Below, in pieces: positions 34,626-42,618 of a stretch of DNA of 64,000 nucleotides. The notes beneath the pieces were generated by a model that was not told where the DNA came from, made no database searches, and was given only the letters and a program-made list of their open reading frames with translations. Made by a program: the position numbers and the translations under genes. The stretch covers positions 62,001-126,000 of the forward strand of contig NZ_FOIU01000003.1 of assembly GCF_900111495.1 (NCBI RefSeq), read 5' to 3'. The stretch is from Chryseobacterium wanjuense. GTDB taxonomy: Bacteria > Bacteroidota > Bacteroidia > Flavobacteriales > Weeksellaceae. Position 1 is the first letter of the stretch; every line of letters starts with the position of its first letter.

Positions 34626-35213
34626 ATGAAATCAATTATCCAGATTATACTGTTAGTATTTTTCAGCTTTCTTTATGGTCAAAAGAGTCTTAAAAACATA
34701 TTAAAAAGCAATAATATCATTGAAATAGAGACTTTTCTAAAAGCAGCACATCCTGATGATCCGAGGAGGAATATTTTGAAAAAAAAACTTATAGATCTTA
34801 AAAATTCATCATGGACAAAACCGGGAATTGGTCCGTCAATGGCGGCCCGGCCGATTGTAAATAATGCAGAATTTTATGTGGATGAAGAAAAAGAAGAGTT
34901 TGACCTTCTGATTTCGGAGACTTCCAATCAGCATAAAGAAAAGACCGTCCAGTTACTAAACGCATTATTTGCCACCGATCTAGAAGGAGAATCAGCAACC
35001 TTTCTGATACAAAACAGAACAAAATGTAACATCATCTTACGAATACAGCCGAAAACAGATGATAAGATAGTATATAACCTAGCAGTGAAAGGGCAAGCAG
35101 AGAATTTCATTACTTTAAAGAAAGGACAATACTTAATCAAAGGAAAAATATGCGGTCAATTATACAGCAGTGAAAAAGAACTCAGTAAAAGCCTTCTTAT
35201 AGAATTAAAATAA
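34626..35213 (+). CDS. Secreted protein, DUF6759-like
   Basis: 195 residues from ATG 34626 (MKSIIQIILLVFFSFLYGQK), a clear signal peptide; an upstream frame extension to 34575 lacks one. The N-terminal part is helical (SLKNILKSNNIIEIETFLKA, DDPRRNILKKKLIDLKN), the C-terminal part a compact beta domain: FLIQNRTKCNIILRIQPKTD, YNLAVKGQAENFITLKKGQY and KGKICGQLYSSEKELSKSL. This pattern agrees with my memory of DUF6759, a Chryseobacterium family of unknown function; treat the number as tentative. It lies inside the accessory array but lacks the GINT module. Confidence 0.65.
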   Translation: MKSIIQIILLVFFSFLYGQKSLKNILKSNNIIEIETFLKAAHPDDPRRNILKKKLIDLKNSSWTKPGIGPSMAARPIVNNAEFYVDEEKEEFDLLISETSNQHKEKTVQLLNALFATDLEGESATFLIQNRTKCNIILRIQPKTDDKIVYNLAVKGQAENFITLKKGQYLIKGKICGQLYSSEKELSKSLLIELK

Positions 35214-35580
35214 AAGCAGGACAGGTGTATATGTCCTTTCAAACCAGCTTGTAGAAGTAAAAATATTTAACTTGAAAAAAACACGATTCTTTAAAATGCA
35301 TTGATGACACCAGGAATAGCAGAAGTTATTTCTTCTGCTATAGATCCTGGGGCTTGAGAAAACTGACTGAATTATTTATAAACTATAATACATGATAAAC
35401 AAAATGCCCCCAACACAATTAAACACCTGTAAACAAAATACTTACATTTTTCAAAACAGTCTATTCCAGAAGAAAAATAGTAATGAGTTTTCCCTTGATT
35501 AATCAATTCTTTGTTAATGAAAAAATTGTCAGTCGAACAAATATTACTTCACAACCCTCAGATTATAAAATACCTTACAA
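35214..35580. other. Non-coding gap with a long hairpin
   Basis: 367 bases. AGGACA/TGTCCT at 35218-35237 follows the previous stop and may terminate it. A longer stem, CCAGGA-ATAGCAGAAG pairing with CTTCTGCTAT-TCCTGG, spans 35310-35350 around a 6-base loop and has no T run after it. A degenerate CATTTTTC/AAAACAG sequence near 35450 loosely resembles the operator but with shorter spacing. Confidence 0.45.
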
Positions 35581-36585
35581 ATGAAAAATAAATTTACCTT
35601 GAATATTGCAGCAATGCTTTTAATATCAACAAATTTTTATGCGCAAGACGGAAGAATAGGAATCAATACCCCAGATCCCAAAACAACATTAGACGTAAAC
35701 GGTAAAACGGATGCTTCCGGAAATGTCCTCACTATGGATAAAACGGGTCTGCAGGCACCACGACTGACCCGTGCGGAACTTACAGCCAAGGGAAATACGT
35801 TGTATGGTGCTGACCAGAAAGGAGCATTGGTTTACATTACAGATGTCTCAGGAGGAGATACTTTAGATCAGAGAACAAATATTACGACCATTGGTTATTA
35901 TTATTTTGACGGCAGTATATGGAACGGGTTAAAAAATAATACAGCTTCTTATACACCAGGAGACATCAAGCATTCTGTAAAAGCAGCAGACCACGACGGA
36001 TGGTATCTTCTGGACGGGCGAACAGTCTCCAGCCTTCCCGCGAATGCTCAACTAGCAGCAAATAATTTGGGGTTTACCGTCAATATTCCCGATGCCACAA
36101 ACAGGGTTCTCAAAACGAAAACTTCCTTAGAAACTCTTGGCACGACAGGCGGCAGCAATACGCTGAATATTGCCCAAACCAATCTGCCTAATATTAATTT
36201 ATCTGGCTCCATATCGGGTACGGCTCAAGCAAATGGTGATCATTCTCATGCTTTTAGTGCCACAACATCATTGGCGGGAATCCATGCACATGGGCCGATA
36301 GCTGGAACCGGGTTCTTATTAGGAGGGACTACCATAGGTAATAATGGCACAGGAAATTATCAGGGAAACGGTCTGCAAAGTTCGTGGGGAGGTGTAGGTC
36401 TTGGGGGCGCAACAGCAAATGCCGGAAACCACACCCATACTCTCTCCGGAACTACGGCAAATACCGGTTCTCATACGCATACTGTAAGTGGAACGACAAC
36501 AGTATCTACCGGAGGAGCTAATACGGCCATGAATAATATGCAAGCATATCTGGTTGTTAATACTTTCATTTACCTTGGTCTATAA
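35581..36585 (+). CDS. Secreted protein with GINT module and phage tail-collar domain
   Basis: 334 residues. Signal peptide ends FYAQ. The surface-protein module follows: GRIGINTPDPKTTLDVNGKT, TGLQAPRLTRAELTAKG and GYYYFDGSIWNGL. From about 135 the sequence turns into a tail-collar (Collar/tail-fibre) domain: PGDIKHSVKAADHDGWYLLD then GRTVSSLP and NIPDATNRVLK. A Gly-rich region follows with paired histidines GDHSHAF, GIHAHG, GNHTHTL and GSHTHTV, and the ending NNMQAYLVVNTFIYLGL. In phage short tail fibres such HxH pairs bind metal ions in a trimer. I infer a trimeric, metal-bound surface or secreted adhesin. Confidence 0.8.
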   Translation: MKNKFTLNIAAMLLISTNFYAQDGRIGINTPDPKTTLDVNGKTDASGNVLTMDKTGLQAPRLTRAELTAKGNTLYGADQKGALVYITDVSGGDTLDQRTNITTIGYYYFDGSIWNGLKNNTASYTPGDIKHSVKAADHDGWYLLDGRTVSSLPANAQLAANNLGFTVNIPDATNRVLKTKTSLETLGTTGGSNTLNIAQTNLPNINLSGSISGTAQANGDHSHAFSATTSLAGIHAHGPIAGTGFLLGGTTIGNNGTGNYQGNGLQSSWGGVGLGGATANAGNHTHTLSGTTANTGSHTHTVSGTTTVSTGGANTAMNNMQAYLVVNTFIYLGL

Positions 36586-37068
36586 GAAAGTAAAAACTGT
36601 GGAGATTGCTTAATGGAATTCACAGACATCAGCAATTAATCACATAAGTAGGATAAGATTACATTTTTTTAATTAATGTTCCTCATCCCGGTGTAAGGTT
36701 AGATTTTATCCTCCAGTACTTTTCATCACCGGGATGTTTCTTAGTTCATTTTGTAAGCAGAGGTTTTTCCACAATACACCTGTTTTCAAAACCGATGTCA
36801 CGATTTATATTTGAAGTTTATTGGTACACTTTATTTGGCGTGGTATTGATGACCACCTATTGATGTAATCTTCCCATGACTTGCTCTGATATCTGCAGAT
36901 GCTGTCCTGAATTTAATCAATAAAAAAATGAAGCTCCTATTTGTTCAAATTTCAATAATAAAGAACAGACAGTCAAACATTTAATCTGACTAACATCACA
37001 TTTCATCGTGACGTATATCATCTTATCTTCAACAGGGTTTGCTCACCTTTGAAAAAACTTATAACAAA
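36586..37068. other. Non-coding gap with a CATCCCGGTG hairpin
   Basis: 483 bases. CATCCCGGTG at 36684-36693 pairs with CACCGGGATG at 36727-36736 across a 33-base loop, about 100 bases past the collar-protein stop. The same ATCCCGGT stem occurs at 33841. No T run follows. No gene seen; no clear promoter for the next gene. Confidence 0.45.
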
Positions 37069-37380
37069 ATGAAAACACATGTAGAATTACAAAAAGATGT
37101 TCAGGATACCATGACATGGGAGCCTTTGCTGAATTCAGTAGTAATCGGAGTAAAAAAACGGCAGGCAGAACATGCTGTAAAAAATGTTTTGAGAGTAAAG
37201 GCTTTAGTGGAAAATATTGAAGACAGGCTACCCCATCCACAGTCAAAAAATGATATAGAAATTGTCGGTAAATTATTGCTGTATTTAAAGCAATACGTCC
37301 CAGAAACAACCGAAATTTCGATTTTGAAATTCGACATGAACACCACCATAAGTACAAATTTTAAGACAATTCTGATATGA
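37069..37380 (+). CDS. Small BON-like protein with internally deleted domain
   Basis: 103 residues from ATG 37069. MKTHVELQKDVQDTMTWEPL then LNSVVIGVKK is the start of an OsmY-type BON domain, and RQAEHAVKNVLRVKALVENI matches the later part of the same domain. The usual middle strand-loop (DGVVTLSGTV and a following helix start) is missing between them, an in-frame loss of roughly 15 residues. A second, diverged half follows (SKNDIEIVGKLLLYLKQYVP). BON proteins are periplasmic or cytoplasmic stress proteins; no signal peptide is visible here. Its stop overlaps the ATG of AraC copy 2. Possibly decaying. Confidence 0.45.
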   Translation: MKTHVELQKDVQDTMTWEPLLNSVVIGVKKRQAEHAVKNVLRVKALVENIEDRLPHPQSKNDIEIVGKLLLYLKQYVPETTEISILKFDMNTTISTNFKTILI

Positions 37381-37757
37381 TGACCAATATTACAGAACAA
37401 AAGCTGAGTGCTAAGCTGGAAGAATTTGAAAGATCCACCCTTTATCTTAAAAATAACTTTTCTATAGCTTATTTAGCCGTATACTGTGGAGTAAACAGCA
37501 AATATCTTTCTCATTTGATAAAGAAACACAAGAACAAAGATTTTAACAACTACATTAATGAACTGAGAATAAACTACATCATAGATAAACTTCGGAAATG
37601 TTCACATCATAGAAATTATAAAATAGCAACTTTGGCTGAAGAAGCAGGTTTTTCCTCCCCAAATAAATTTTCCGCGGTTTTTAAAAAACACACTTCATTT
37701 TCACCTTCTTTTTTTATAAAATGCCTGGAGAAAAAACTTCCTGAATATATAATTTAG
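37377..37757 (+). CDS. Stand-alone AraC-type DNA-binding domain, copy 2
   Basis: 126 residues. Aligns end to end with the copy at 29.8 kb: same start (MMTNIT-QKL-AKL-EFE), first HTH NFSIAYLAVYCGVNSKYLSH, linker KDFNNYINELRINYIIDKLR, second HTH IATLAEEAGFSSPNKFSAVF, ending KKHTSFSPSFFIKCLEKK. No sensor domain. The ATG overlaps the stop of the BON-like gene by four bases. Duplicated small regulators bracketing part of the surface-protein array are likely linked to it, but no target is shown. Confidence 0.72.
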   Translation: MMTNITEQKLSAKLEEFERSTLYLKNNFSIAYLAVYCGVNSKYLSHLIKKHKNKDFNNYINELRINYIIDKLRKCSHHRNYKIATLAEEAGFSSPNKFSAVFKKHTSFSPSFFIKCLEKKLPEYII

Positions 37758-38147
37758 ACGTAAACTATGAAAAACACAATGACAGAGATAGGAAAAGATT
37801 ACAATTTTTAATAAATGTTGCTTGCCTGATAAAGAATCAGACGGAAACGGATACAAGGTGGAAAAAACTTTTTCCGGCTTGATAAATTGTATGTAAACCT
37901 GAGTTCGTGATAAGACATTTCTGTTTTTAATAAGGTAAGGAAGCCTGAAGAAGGAAATTATTGAGATCACAAAAAATAATTATATTTTGGTTTTGATTAA
38001 TTTTCGTAACTCTGACTAATTCAATTGTAAGAAACTATCACTCTAATAGTAACTTCAAGCCTCCCTCTTCCAGCTTCCGCCATATTAATCTTAATTTTTT
38101 AACTCATATTAAAGTATATTCTGTAAACAGCTATAATACGCAGCCTA
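37758..38147. other. Non-coding gap closing the accessory region
   Basis: 390 bases. A small GGAAAAA/CTTTTTCC palindrome at about 37860-37875 could stop the AraC transcript. The remainder is A+T-rich with no gene or repeat I recognise. Ordinary core genes begin on the right. Confidence 0.4.
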
Positions 38148-39521
38148 TTACTTAGACATAATCTGATTAATGGCTGCATACCCGCCTTCTACCTCCGTAA
38201 AGTTCGTGTACCCTCTTCTATATAACAGGCTTGCTGCTATCATACTTCTATAACCTCCCTGACAATATAAATAAAAATGGTTTTGATTATTGATTTCCCC
38301 GATCCATTGGTTTATATCCGCTAAAGGCTTATTATATGTTCCTTTAAAAGAATATTCTGAGTATTCACTTTCTTTTCTCACATCAATGGCCAGGACACCA
38401 TCATTCATTTTAGTAACAAATTCCTCTGCAGAGATACGATGAATGCGACATATCTTTTTCCCTGCTTTTTTCCAGGTTTCAAATCCGCCTTCCAGATATC
38501 CTATTACGTTATCAAACCCTATTCTACTCAGGCGGGTGATGGCTTCTTCGTGTTTTTCGGTATCAGCAACCAGTAGAATCGGTTGTTTTACATTTTGTAT
38601 CATTGCTCCCACCCAGGGCGCAAAGCTTCCTTTCAGTCCAATATTTATCGAGTTCTCTATAAAACCTTTAGAGAATTCGCCTCCATCCCTTGTATCCAGA
38701 ATGATTACATTTTCATTATTCGCTTTAGCTTCAAATTCCTCTGCCGAAAGGGGTGACATTCCACGGCTAAAAACATTCTCAAAACTTTCATACCCCGCTC
38801 GATTCATAACCGCATTCATTTCAAAATAGCCTGGCGGAGGAGAAAGACCATCAAGTACTGCCGAAATAAATGATTCCTCGTTTAGCTGATTGAGGGCGTA
38901 ATTTACCTTTTTCTGGTTACCCAAAGTATCCGAAGTTTCTTTCATCATTTTTTTCCCACATAGCGAGCCCTCTCCATGACCGGGATAAACAATAATCTCA
39001 TCTGCAAGTGGTAAAATTTTATGATATATACTTTTATAGAGAACTCCAGCCAATTCTTCCTTAGTCATATGGGCTGCTTTCTGAGCCAAATCGGGTCTTC
39101 CAACATCTCCCAGAAACAGGGTATCACCACTGAATAAAGCGGTTTCCTTACCTTCTTCATCAATGAGCAGAAAACAGGAGCTTTCCATAGTATGTCCGGG
39201 CGTATGAATCACTTTTATGGTGACATCCCCTAATTTAAAAATCTCATTATCTTCTGCCACGTGGGCTGCAAAATCGGGTCTAGCAGTTGGCCCGTACACG
39301 ATAGATGCTGAAGTTTCATTAGCCAGATCCAGATGTCCGCTTACAAAATCAGCATGAAAATGCGTTTCAAAAATATATTTGAGTTTTACTCCGTCATTTT
39401 TCAATCTTTCCAGATAGGAAACTGTTTCACGCAACGGATCAATAATAGCAGCCTCTCCTTTCGAAGTGATATAATAGGCCCCATGAGCCAGACAACTTGT
39501 ATAAATTTGTTCTACTTTCAT
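38148..39521 (-). CDS. MBL-fold hydrolase fused to two rhodanese domains (persulfide dioxygenase/sulfurtransferase type)
   Basis: 457 residues. Metallo-beta-lactamase domain at 1-250 with the iron-binding set typical of ETHE1-like persulfide dioxygenases: THFHADFVSGH, HTPGHTMES, FSGDTLFLGDVGRPDL and YPGHGEGS. Two rhodanese domains follow. The first (about 260-350) has no catalytic Cys: VADTEKH replaces the active loop. The second (about 365-457) has the loop YCQGGYRS with Cys. The enzyme probably oxidises glutathione- or bacillithiol-like persulfides and transfers sulfane sulfur in the cytoplasm. It is divergent from an outer-membrane protein gene. Confidence 0.9.
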   Translation of the reverse strand: MKVEQIYTSCLAHGAYYITSKGEAAIIDPLRETVSYLERLKNDGVKLKYIFETHFHADFVSGHLDLANETSASIVYGPTARPDFAAHVAEDNEIFKLGDVTIKVIHTPGHTMESSCFLLIDEEGKETALFSGDTLFLGDVGRPDLAQKAAHMTKEELAGVLYKSIYHKILPLADEIIVYPGHGEGSLCGKKMMKETSDTLGNQKKVNYALNQLNEESFISAVLDGLSPPPGYFEMNAVMNRAGYESFENVFSRGMSPLSAEEFEAKANNENVIILDTRDGGEFSKGFIENSINIGLKGSFAPWVGAMIQNVKQPILLVADTEKHEEAITRLSRIGFDNVIGYLEGGFETWKKAGKKICRIHRISAEEFVTKMNDGVLAIDVRKESEYSEYSFKGTYNKPLADINQWIGEINNQNHFYLYCQGGYRSMIAASLLYRRGYTNFTEVEGGYAAINQIMSK

Positions 39522-39688
39522 TCTTTCAGATATTTAATGTTTCAAAAAAGCAATTTTTCATCTCGTCTAGTACACCTGCACCAGACAATACATAATATCA
39601 AAATAAAATCCTATTTATTTTAATTAAATAACTATATTTTTTTGTTTTTATAAAATTATCACTAATATTTTAATATTTTATTGAATTA

Positions 39689-39702
39689 ATGATAAATATC
39701 AT
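39689..39702. promoter_or_regulatory. Inverted repeat ATGATA-AA-TATCAT in divergent promoter region
   Basis: A perfect 6-bp inverted repeat with a 2-base spacer in the 260-base A+T-rich region between the MBL-rhodanese gene and the barrel gene. It may bind a shared regulator, for example of the Crp/Fnr or ArsR type; I cannot say which. Confidence 0.35.
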
Positions 39703-39781
39703 AATGACAATTATCACCAATAATCATGATTGATGATTTCTAAAACATTTGGAAATTTGAGTATCTCTAAATGTTTATATC

Positions 39782-40462
39782 ATGAAAAAAATCGTATTGA
39801 TGAGTGCACTTGCTATTGCAGGATCATTCAGTGCACAGGAAAAAAACCCAGGATTAAAAGGTACTTGGTTTGCAACTGCCCAGATGGGATATCAAAGTAC
39901 AAAAGATGGGACTGAAAACGGAAAATCATCCAGTACAACAATTTTACCTGTTGTTGGATATTTCATCGCTCCATCCACAGCTCTTGGAGTCGCTGTAGGA
40001 AATATCGGAGTTAAATCAGAAAATCAGCTCGGATCTGATGTAACCCTGAAAACCAACCTGCTTGTTATAGAGCCACTAGCAAGGAAATACTGGAATATTC
40101 ATGGAGGCTTATTCTTTTTTGGGCAGCTAGCAGTTCCCATGATTACTGGAAAGACAAAAGTTACCGTTAATGGAGAATCTGTAGCTGACAGTGATATCAA
40201 GATCAGCCAATTCGGGCTGGCTCTGTCCGGAGGTCTGGATTATGTAATGACAAAACACTTCACCGTAGAATTTTCCTACAACCTGGCAAATCTATCCTTC
40301 ACCACAATTAAAAATTATCCCGGTACAACAAAGGATATTAAAACCACAGATTTTGCATTGGCGCATGTTGCTACAGTTACACCTCAATACAATGCCGCCA
40401 TATTTGGTCCATCGGGCACTGCCATTGCTCCATTATCGTTTGGATTCAAATTCTTATTCTAG
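39782..40462 (+). CDS. Small outer-membrane beta-barrel protein
   Basis: 226 residues. Signal peptide MKKIVLMSALAIAGSFSAQ, then a porin-like 8-stranded barrel: GTWFATAQMGYQSTKDG, TILPVVGYFIAPSTALGVAV, GLFFFGQLAVPMITGK, ISQFGLALSGGLDYVMTKHF and the C-terminal strand PLSFGFKFLF ending in Phe, the usual barrel-assembly signal. This outer-membrane beta-barrel type is abundant in Chryseobacterium; function unknown. A clean terminator follows. Confidence 0.85.
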   Translation: MKKIVLMSALAIAGSFSAQEKNPGLKGTWFATAQMGYQSTKDGTENGKSSSTTILPVVGYFIAPSTALGVAVGNIGVKSENQLGSDVTLKTNLLVIEPLARKYWNIHGGLFFFGQLAVPMITGKTKVTVNGESVADSDIKISQFGLALSGGLDYVMTKHFTVEFSYNLANLSFTTIKNYPGTTKDIKTTDFALAHVATVTPQYNAAIFGPSGTAIAPLSFGFKFLF

Positions 40463-40530
40463 CTATAAAAAACTTACAAATATTTTCGACTATAATAAAA
40501 TATGGCTTTTTCATAGAGCAGTTATTTGAT

Positions 40531-40560
40531 GTAAGCTCTTTGCTTATACAAAGAGCTTAC
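40531..40560 (+). terminator. Hairpin terminator after barrel gene
   Basis: GTAAGCTCTTTG and CAAAGAGCTTAC form a perfect 12-bp stem with a 6-base loop, 70 bases past the stop codon. Confidence 0.7.
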
Positions 40561-40948
40561 TAATTCAGATATACATAATGCATTCCTTCACCATTGCTTA
40601 CATATATGATTAAGGGAATACTTATATATAACTTACAGACAGGAAAATAGCATCATTTTAAAACAGTTTATCTTGAACAGCTTCCTCCGTCGTCCTTAAT
40701 CCCCAATTTATAAAGGATTACATATATTAAACACCAATTGGTAAAAAAACTTTGCAACTACAAGAAACTTAATGCTAGGTTTTGAATAGCCAGTTCTTAT
40801 TTAATTTGGCTTAAACGAATTAAATTATCGATAAAAGTGTTTGTGTAGACGTGCGTAAACGTCACATGAGAGGATTATTAATTTCTAAAATTCTTTCCAA
40901 ATCTTCCACCAAATGTTTTGATATTTCTTCGGTTATGGGTACTAAGCA

Positions 40949-40983
40949 AAATAGCGCAGACTGAAAAAGTCTGCGCTATTTTC
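40949..40983. terminator. Bidirectional hairpin terminator
   Basis: AAAATAGCGCAGAC pairs perfectly with GTCTGCGCTATTTT around a 7-base loop, with T-rich tails on both strands. It lies 82 bases past the stop of the minus-strand epimerase gene. The rest of 40463-41064 holds no gene; a 27-codon minus-strand tail at 40862-40945 is too short to call. Confidence 0.75.
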
Positions 40984-41064
40984 ATTTTAAAGCTTCCGGA
41001 TTAAAATAATTCATTTTTTAATCACGCTTCCCTCTTATCTTTTAAAATTAGAAATCAATAAAAA

Positions 41065-41847
41065 TTAAACACCCTCCGTAAATTTTTTCGGATCAGGGTA
41101 AACATAGGAGAAACCAAGATCTTTCTCTAACGATTTTGAGATAATTTTTCTGCCTTCCGGAAGAAAATCGATCGGAACAGATAATCCTTTCTGATAATTA
41201 ATAACTTCCTGTTTCATCGGATGCCACGGCGCGACAACATTGTAAGTTTTTGAAGAAATATTTTGTTTCATCATCGTTTCTATGATCCGACAAATGTCGT
41301 GATAATGCACATGATTAACGATCTGTTCAGGTGATAAAATGTTATAATTACTAAATACCCGGTTATCTCCCATCAAACCGCCTAATCTCAAAATATTAAC
41401 CTGAGAAAATTTTTCTTTCACTAATTTTTCGACATTCAACATACTTGGATTCAGTTGTTCGTCTGGTAAAGTGTTTTCCGAAATCTCTATCGGCTCTTGA
41501 GGATAAATCCCTACTGAACTCATTAAAAATAGCTGACCTTTAAAACCTTCAATATACAAGCTTATATTTTCAAAACGGTTGTGCAGTGATTCTGTCGTCA
41601 TTTTCTTTGAAAAGGGCACCGTGATGATGATTACCTCCGGATTTTGGCTTAATAAAGTGGGTTGAAAATATTCACTTATCTTTTTACTATCGGGAAAATC
41701 CACCAAAAAAGGCTGAATACCAACTTCCTGAAGCTGTTCAGCTTTTTCCTGGGTTCTTGTCGTAGCAGAGATTTCGTACTCCGGCTGCAAGTGTTTTGCA
41801 ATACGGGATCCCAACCATCCACATCCGATAATTCCGACTTTTAACAT
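41065..41847 (-). CDS. NAD(P)-binding epimerase/reductase-like protein (YeeZ-type SDR)
   Basis: 260 residues. Rossmann start MLKVGIIGCGWLGSRIAKHL with GxGxxG-type loop, SATTRTQEKAEQL at the second strand, and ISENTLPDEQLNPSMLNVEK in the central part; the family's YxxxK catalytic pair is not evident. This matches the short NAD-dependent epimerase/dehydratase-like proteins such as E. coli YeeZ. Substrate unknown, cytoplasmic. Single gene with its own -7 element at 41866. Confidence 0.8.
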   Translation of the reverse strand: MLKVGIIGCGWLGSRIAKHLQPEYEISATTRTQEKAEQLQEVGIQPFLVDFPDSKKISEYFQPTLLSQNPEVIIITVPFSKKMTTESLHNRFENISLYIEGFKGQLFLMSSVGIYPQEPIEISENTLPDEQLNPSMLNVEKLVKEKFSQVNILRLGGLMGDNRVFSNYNILSPEQIVNHVHYHDICRIIETMMKQNISSKTYNVVAPWHPMKQEVINYQKGLSVPIDFLPEGRKIISKSLEKDLGFSYVYPDPKKFTEGV

Positions 41848-41865
41848 TGCTTAATTTATATCTGC

Positions 41866-41873
41866 AAAATTAC
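41866..41873 (-). promoter_or_regulatory. -7 promoter element TAATTTTG (minus strand)
   Basis: CAAAATTA on the plus strand reads TAATTTTG on the minus strand, matching TANNTTTG, 19 bases upstream of the epimerase ATG. Confidence 0.4.
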
Positions 41874-41957
41874 GAATTACAAGGTTGTAGTTACGGAAAT
41901 TTAACGTTGAAAATAAAAGATTGAATTTTTTAATTCAATCTTTTTACAAAAATAAAA

Positions 41958-41986
41958 AACCTCCGGATCAATTGATTCCAGAGGTT
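41958..41986 (-). terminator. Terminator after the 42010 gene
   Basis: AACCTC and GAGGTT enclose a second inverted pair (GGATCAATTGATTCC), followed on the minus strand by a T-rich run. A further hairpin, AAGATTGAATT/AATTCAATCTT, lies just beyond at 41917-41942. Confidence 0.7.
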
Positions 41987-42009
41987 ATATGTATGCTTAT
42001 TATTTTTAA

Positions 42010-42618
42010 TTATAATTCTAAAAGTCCATCCGTAAGGCTTTTCCACTGTATTTTAGAAAAACCGAACATTCCGCCAAGTGCGATGAAGATATTTCTTATT
42101 TTATCTAAAAATCTGGCTTCGAAATTAGGTCTTTCGTTTCTCCCGTAAACAGCTGCTTTTATATAATTTCCTTCCCTGGCAATCATAAAGCACGAACTCG
42201 CCCGCGCTCCATAAAAGTGAGCAATATGAAAATTTTTCATCTGTCCCGGAATATATGACGGACTGCAGCACATGATTATTTTTTCGTAGCTCTCTTCTTT
42301 TTCACTGAAAATGCTGGTAATTTTCACCCAGTCATATCCTTTGGCTTCCGCATCTCCCAGTCCGGGAATGTCGATTCTGATAAAATCTCCGATTTCCGGT
42401 TTTCGGCTGAGATGATTTCCGTAAGAATCATAGAGTTGAAAATCAGCAAGTTTTTCGCTGCAATAGCTTTTCCATTGATTGACAGAAAAAAATTTCTCCT
42501 TCAAAATCTCAAATTTTTGAACTGCTACTGATGAATTTTCAAATACTTTCTGACTTTCTGTATCATGGAAACCACCATTCTTCTGTTGTGGAACACCAGA
42601 AATTTGTTTCGCTTTCAT
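42010..42618 (-). CDS. Conserved protein of unknown function
   Basis: 202 residues, no signal peptide. Recognisable blocks are VNQWKSYCSEKLADFQLYDS, GDFIRIDIPGLGDAEAKGYD, IAHFYGARASSCFMIAREGN and the ending FSKIQWKSLTDGLLEL. I have seen similar blocks in Chryseobacterium proteins of unassigned role, some near type VI secretion genes, but I cannot place this one. It is mixed alpha/beta, cytoplasmic by composition, and separately transcribed (terminator on one side, 133-base gap to the SdhC gene on the other). Confidence 0.6.
   Translation of the reverse strand: MKAKQISGVPQQKNGGFHDTESQKVFENSSVAVQKFEILKEKFFSVNQWKSYCSEKLADFQLYDSYGNHLSRKPEIGDFIRIDIPGLGDAEAKGYDWVKITSIFSEKEESYEKIIMCCSPSYIPGQMKNFHIAHFYGARASSCFMIAREGNYIKAAVYGRNERPNFEARFLDKIRNIFIALGGMFGFSKIQWKSLTDGLLEL

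Noticed and set aside
36780..36830. CTGTTTTCAAAACCGATG sequence as a further operator copy
   Set aside because: Core TTTTC/AAAA spacing is different and only a few outer bases match; no gene at the expected distance.
40640..40665. ATCATTTTAAAACAGT sequence as an operator copy outside the array
   Set aside because: Lacks the central C-NN-G, four bases shorter than sites A to D, and lies downstream of a gene.
40862..40945. 27-codon minus-strand tail reading TEEISKHLVEDLERILEINN
   Set aside because: Looks protein-like but has a stop just upstream, no start and no family I can name; too short to call a gene remnant.
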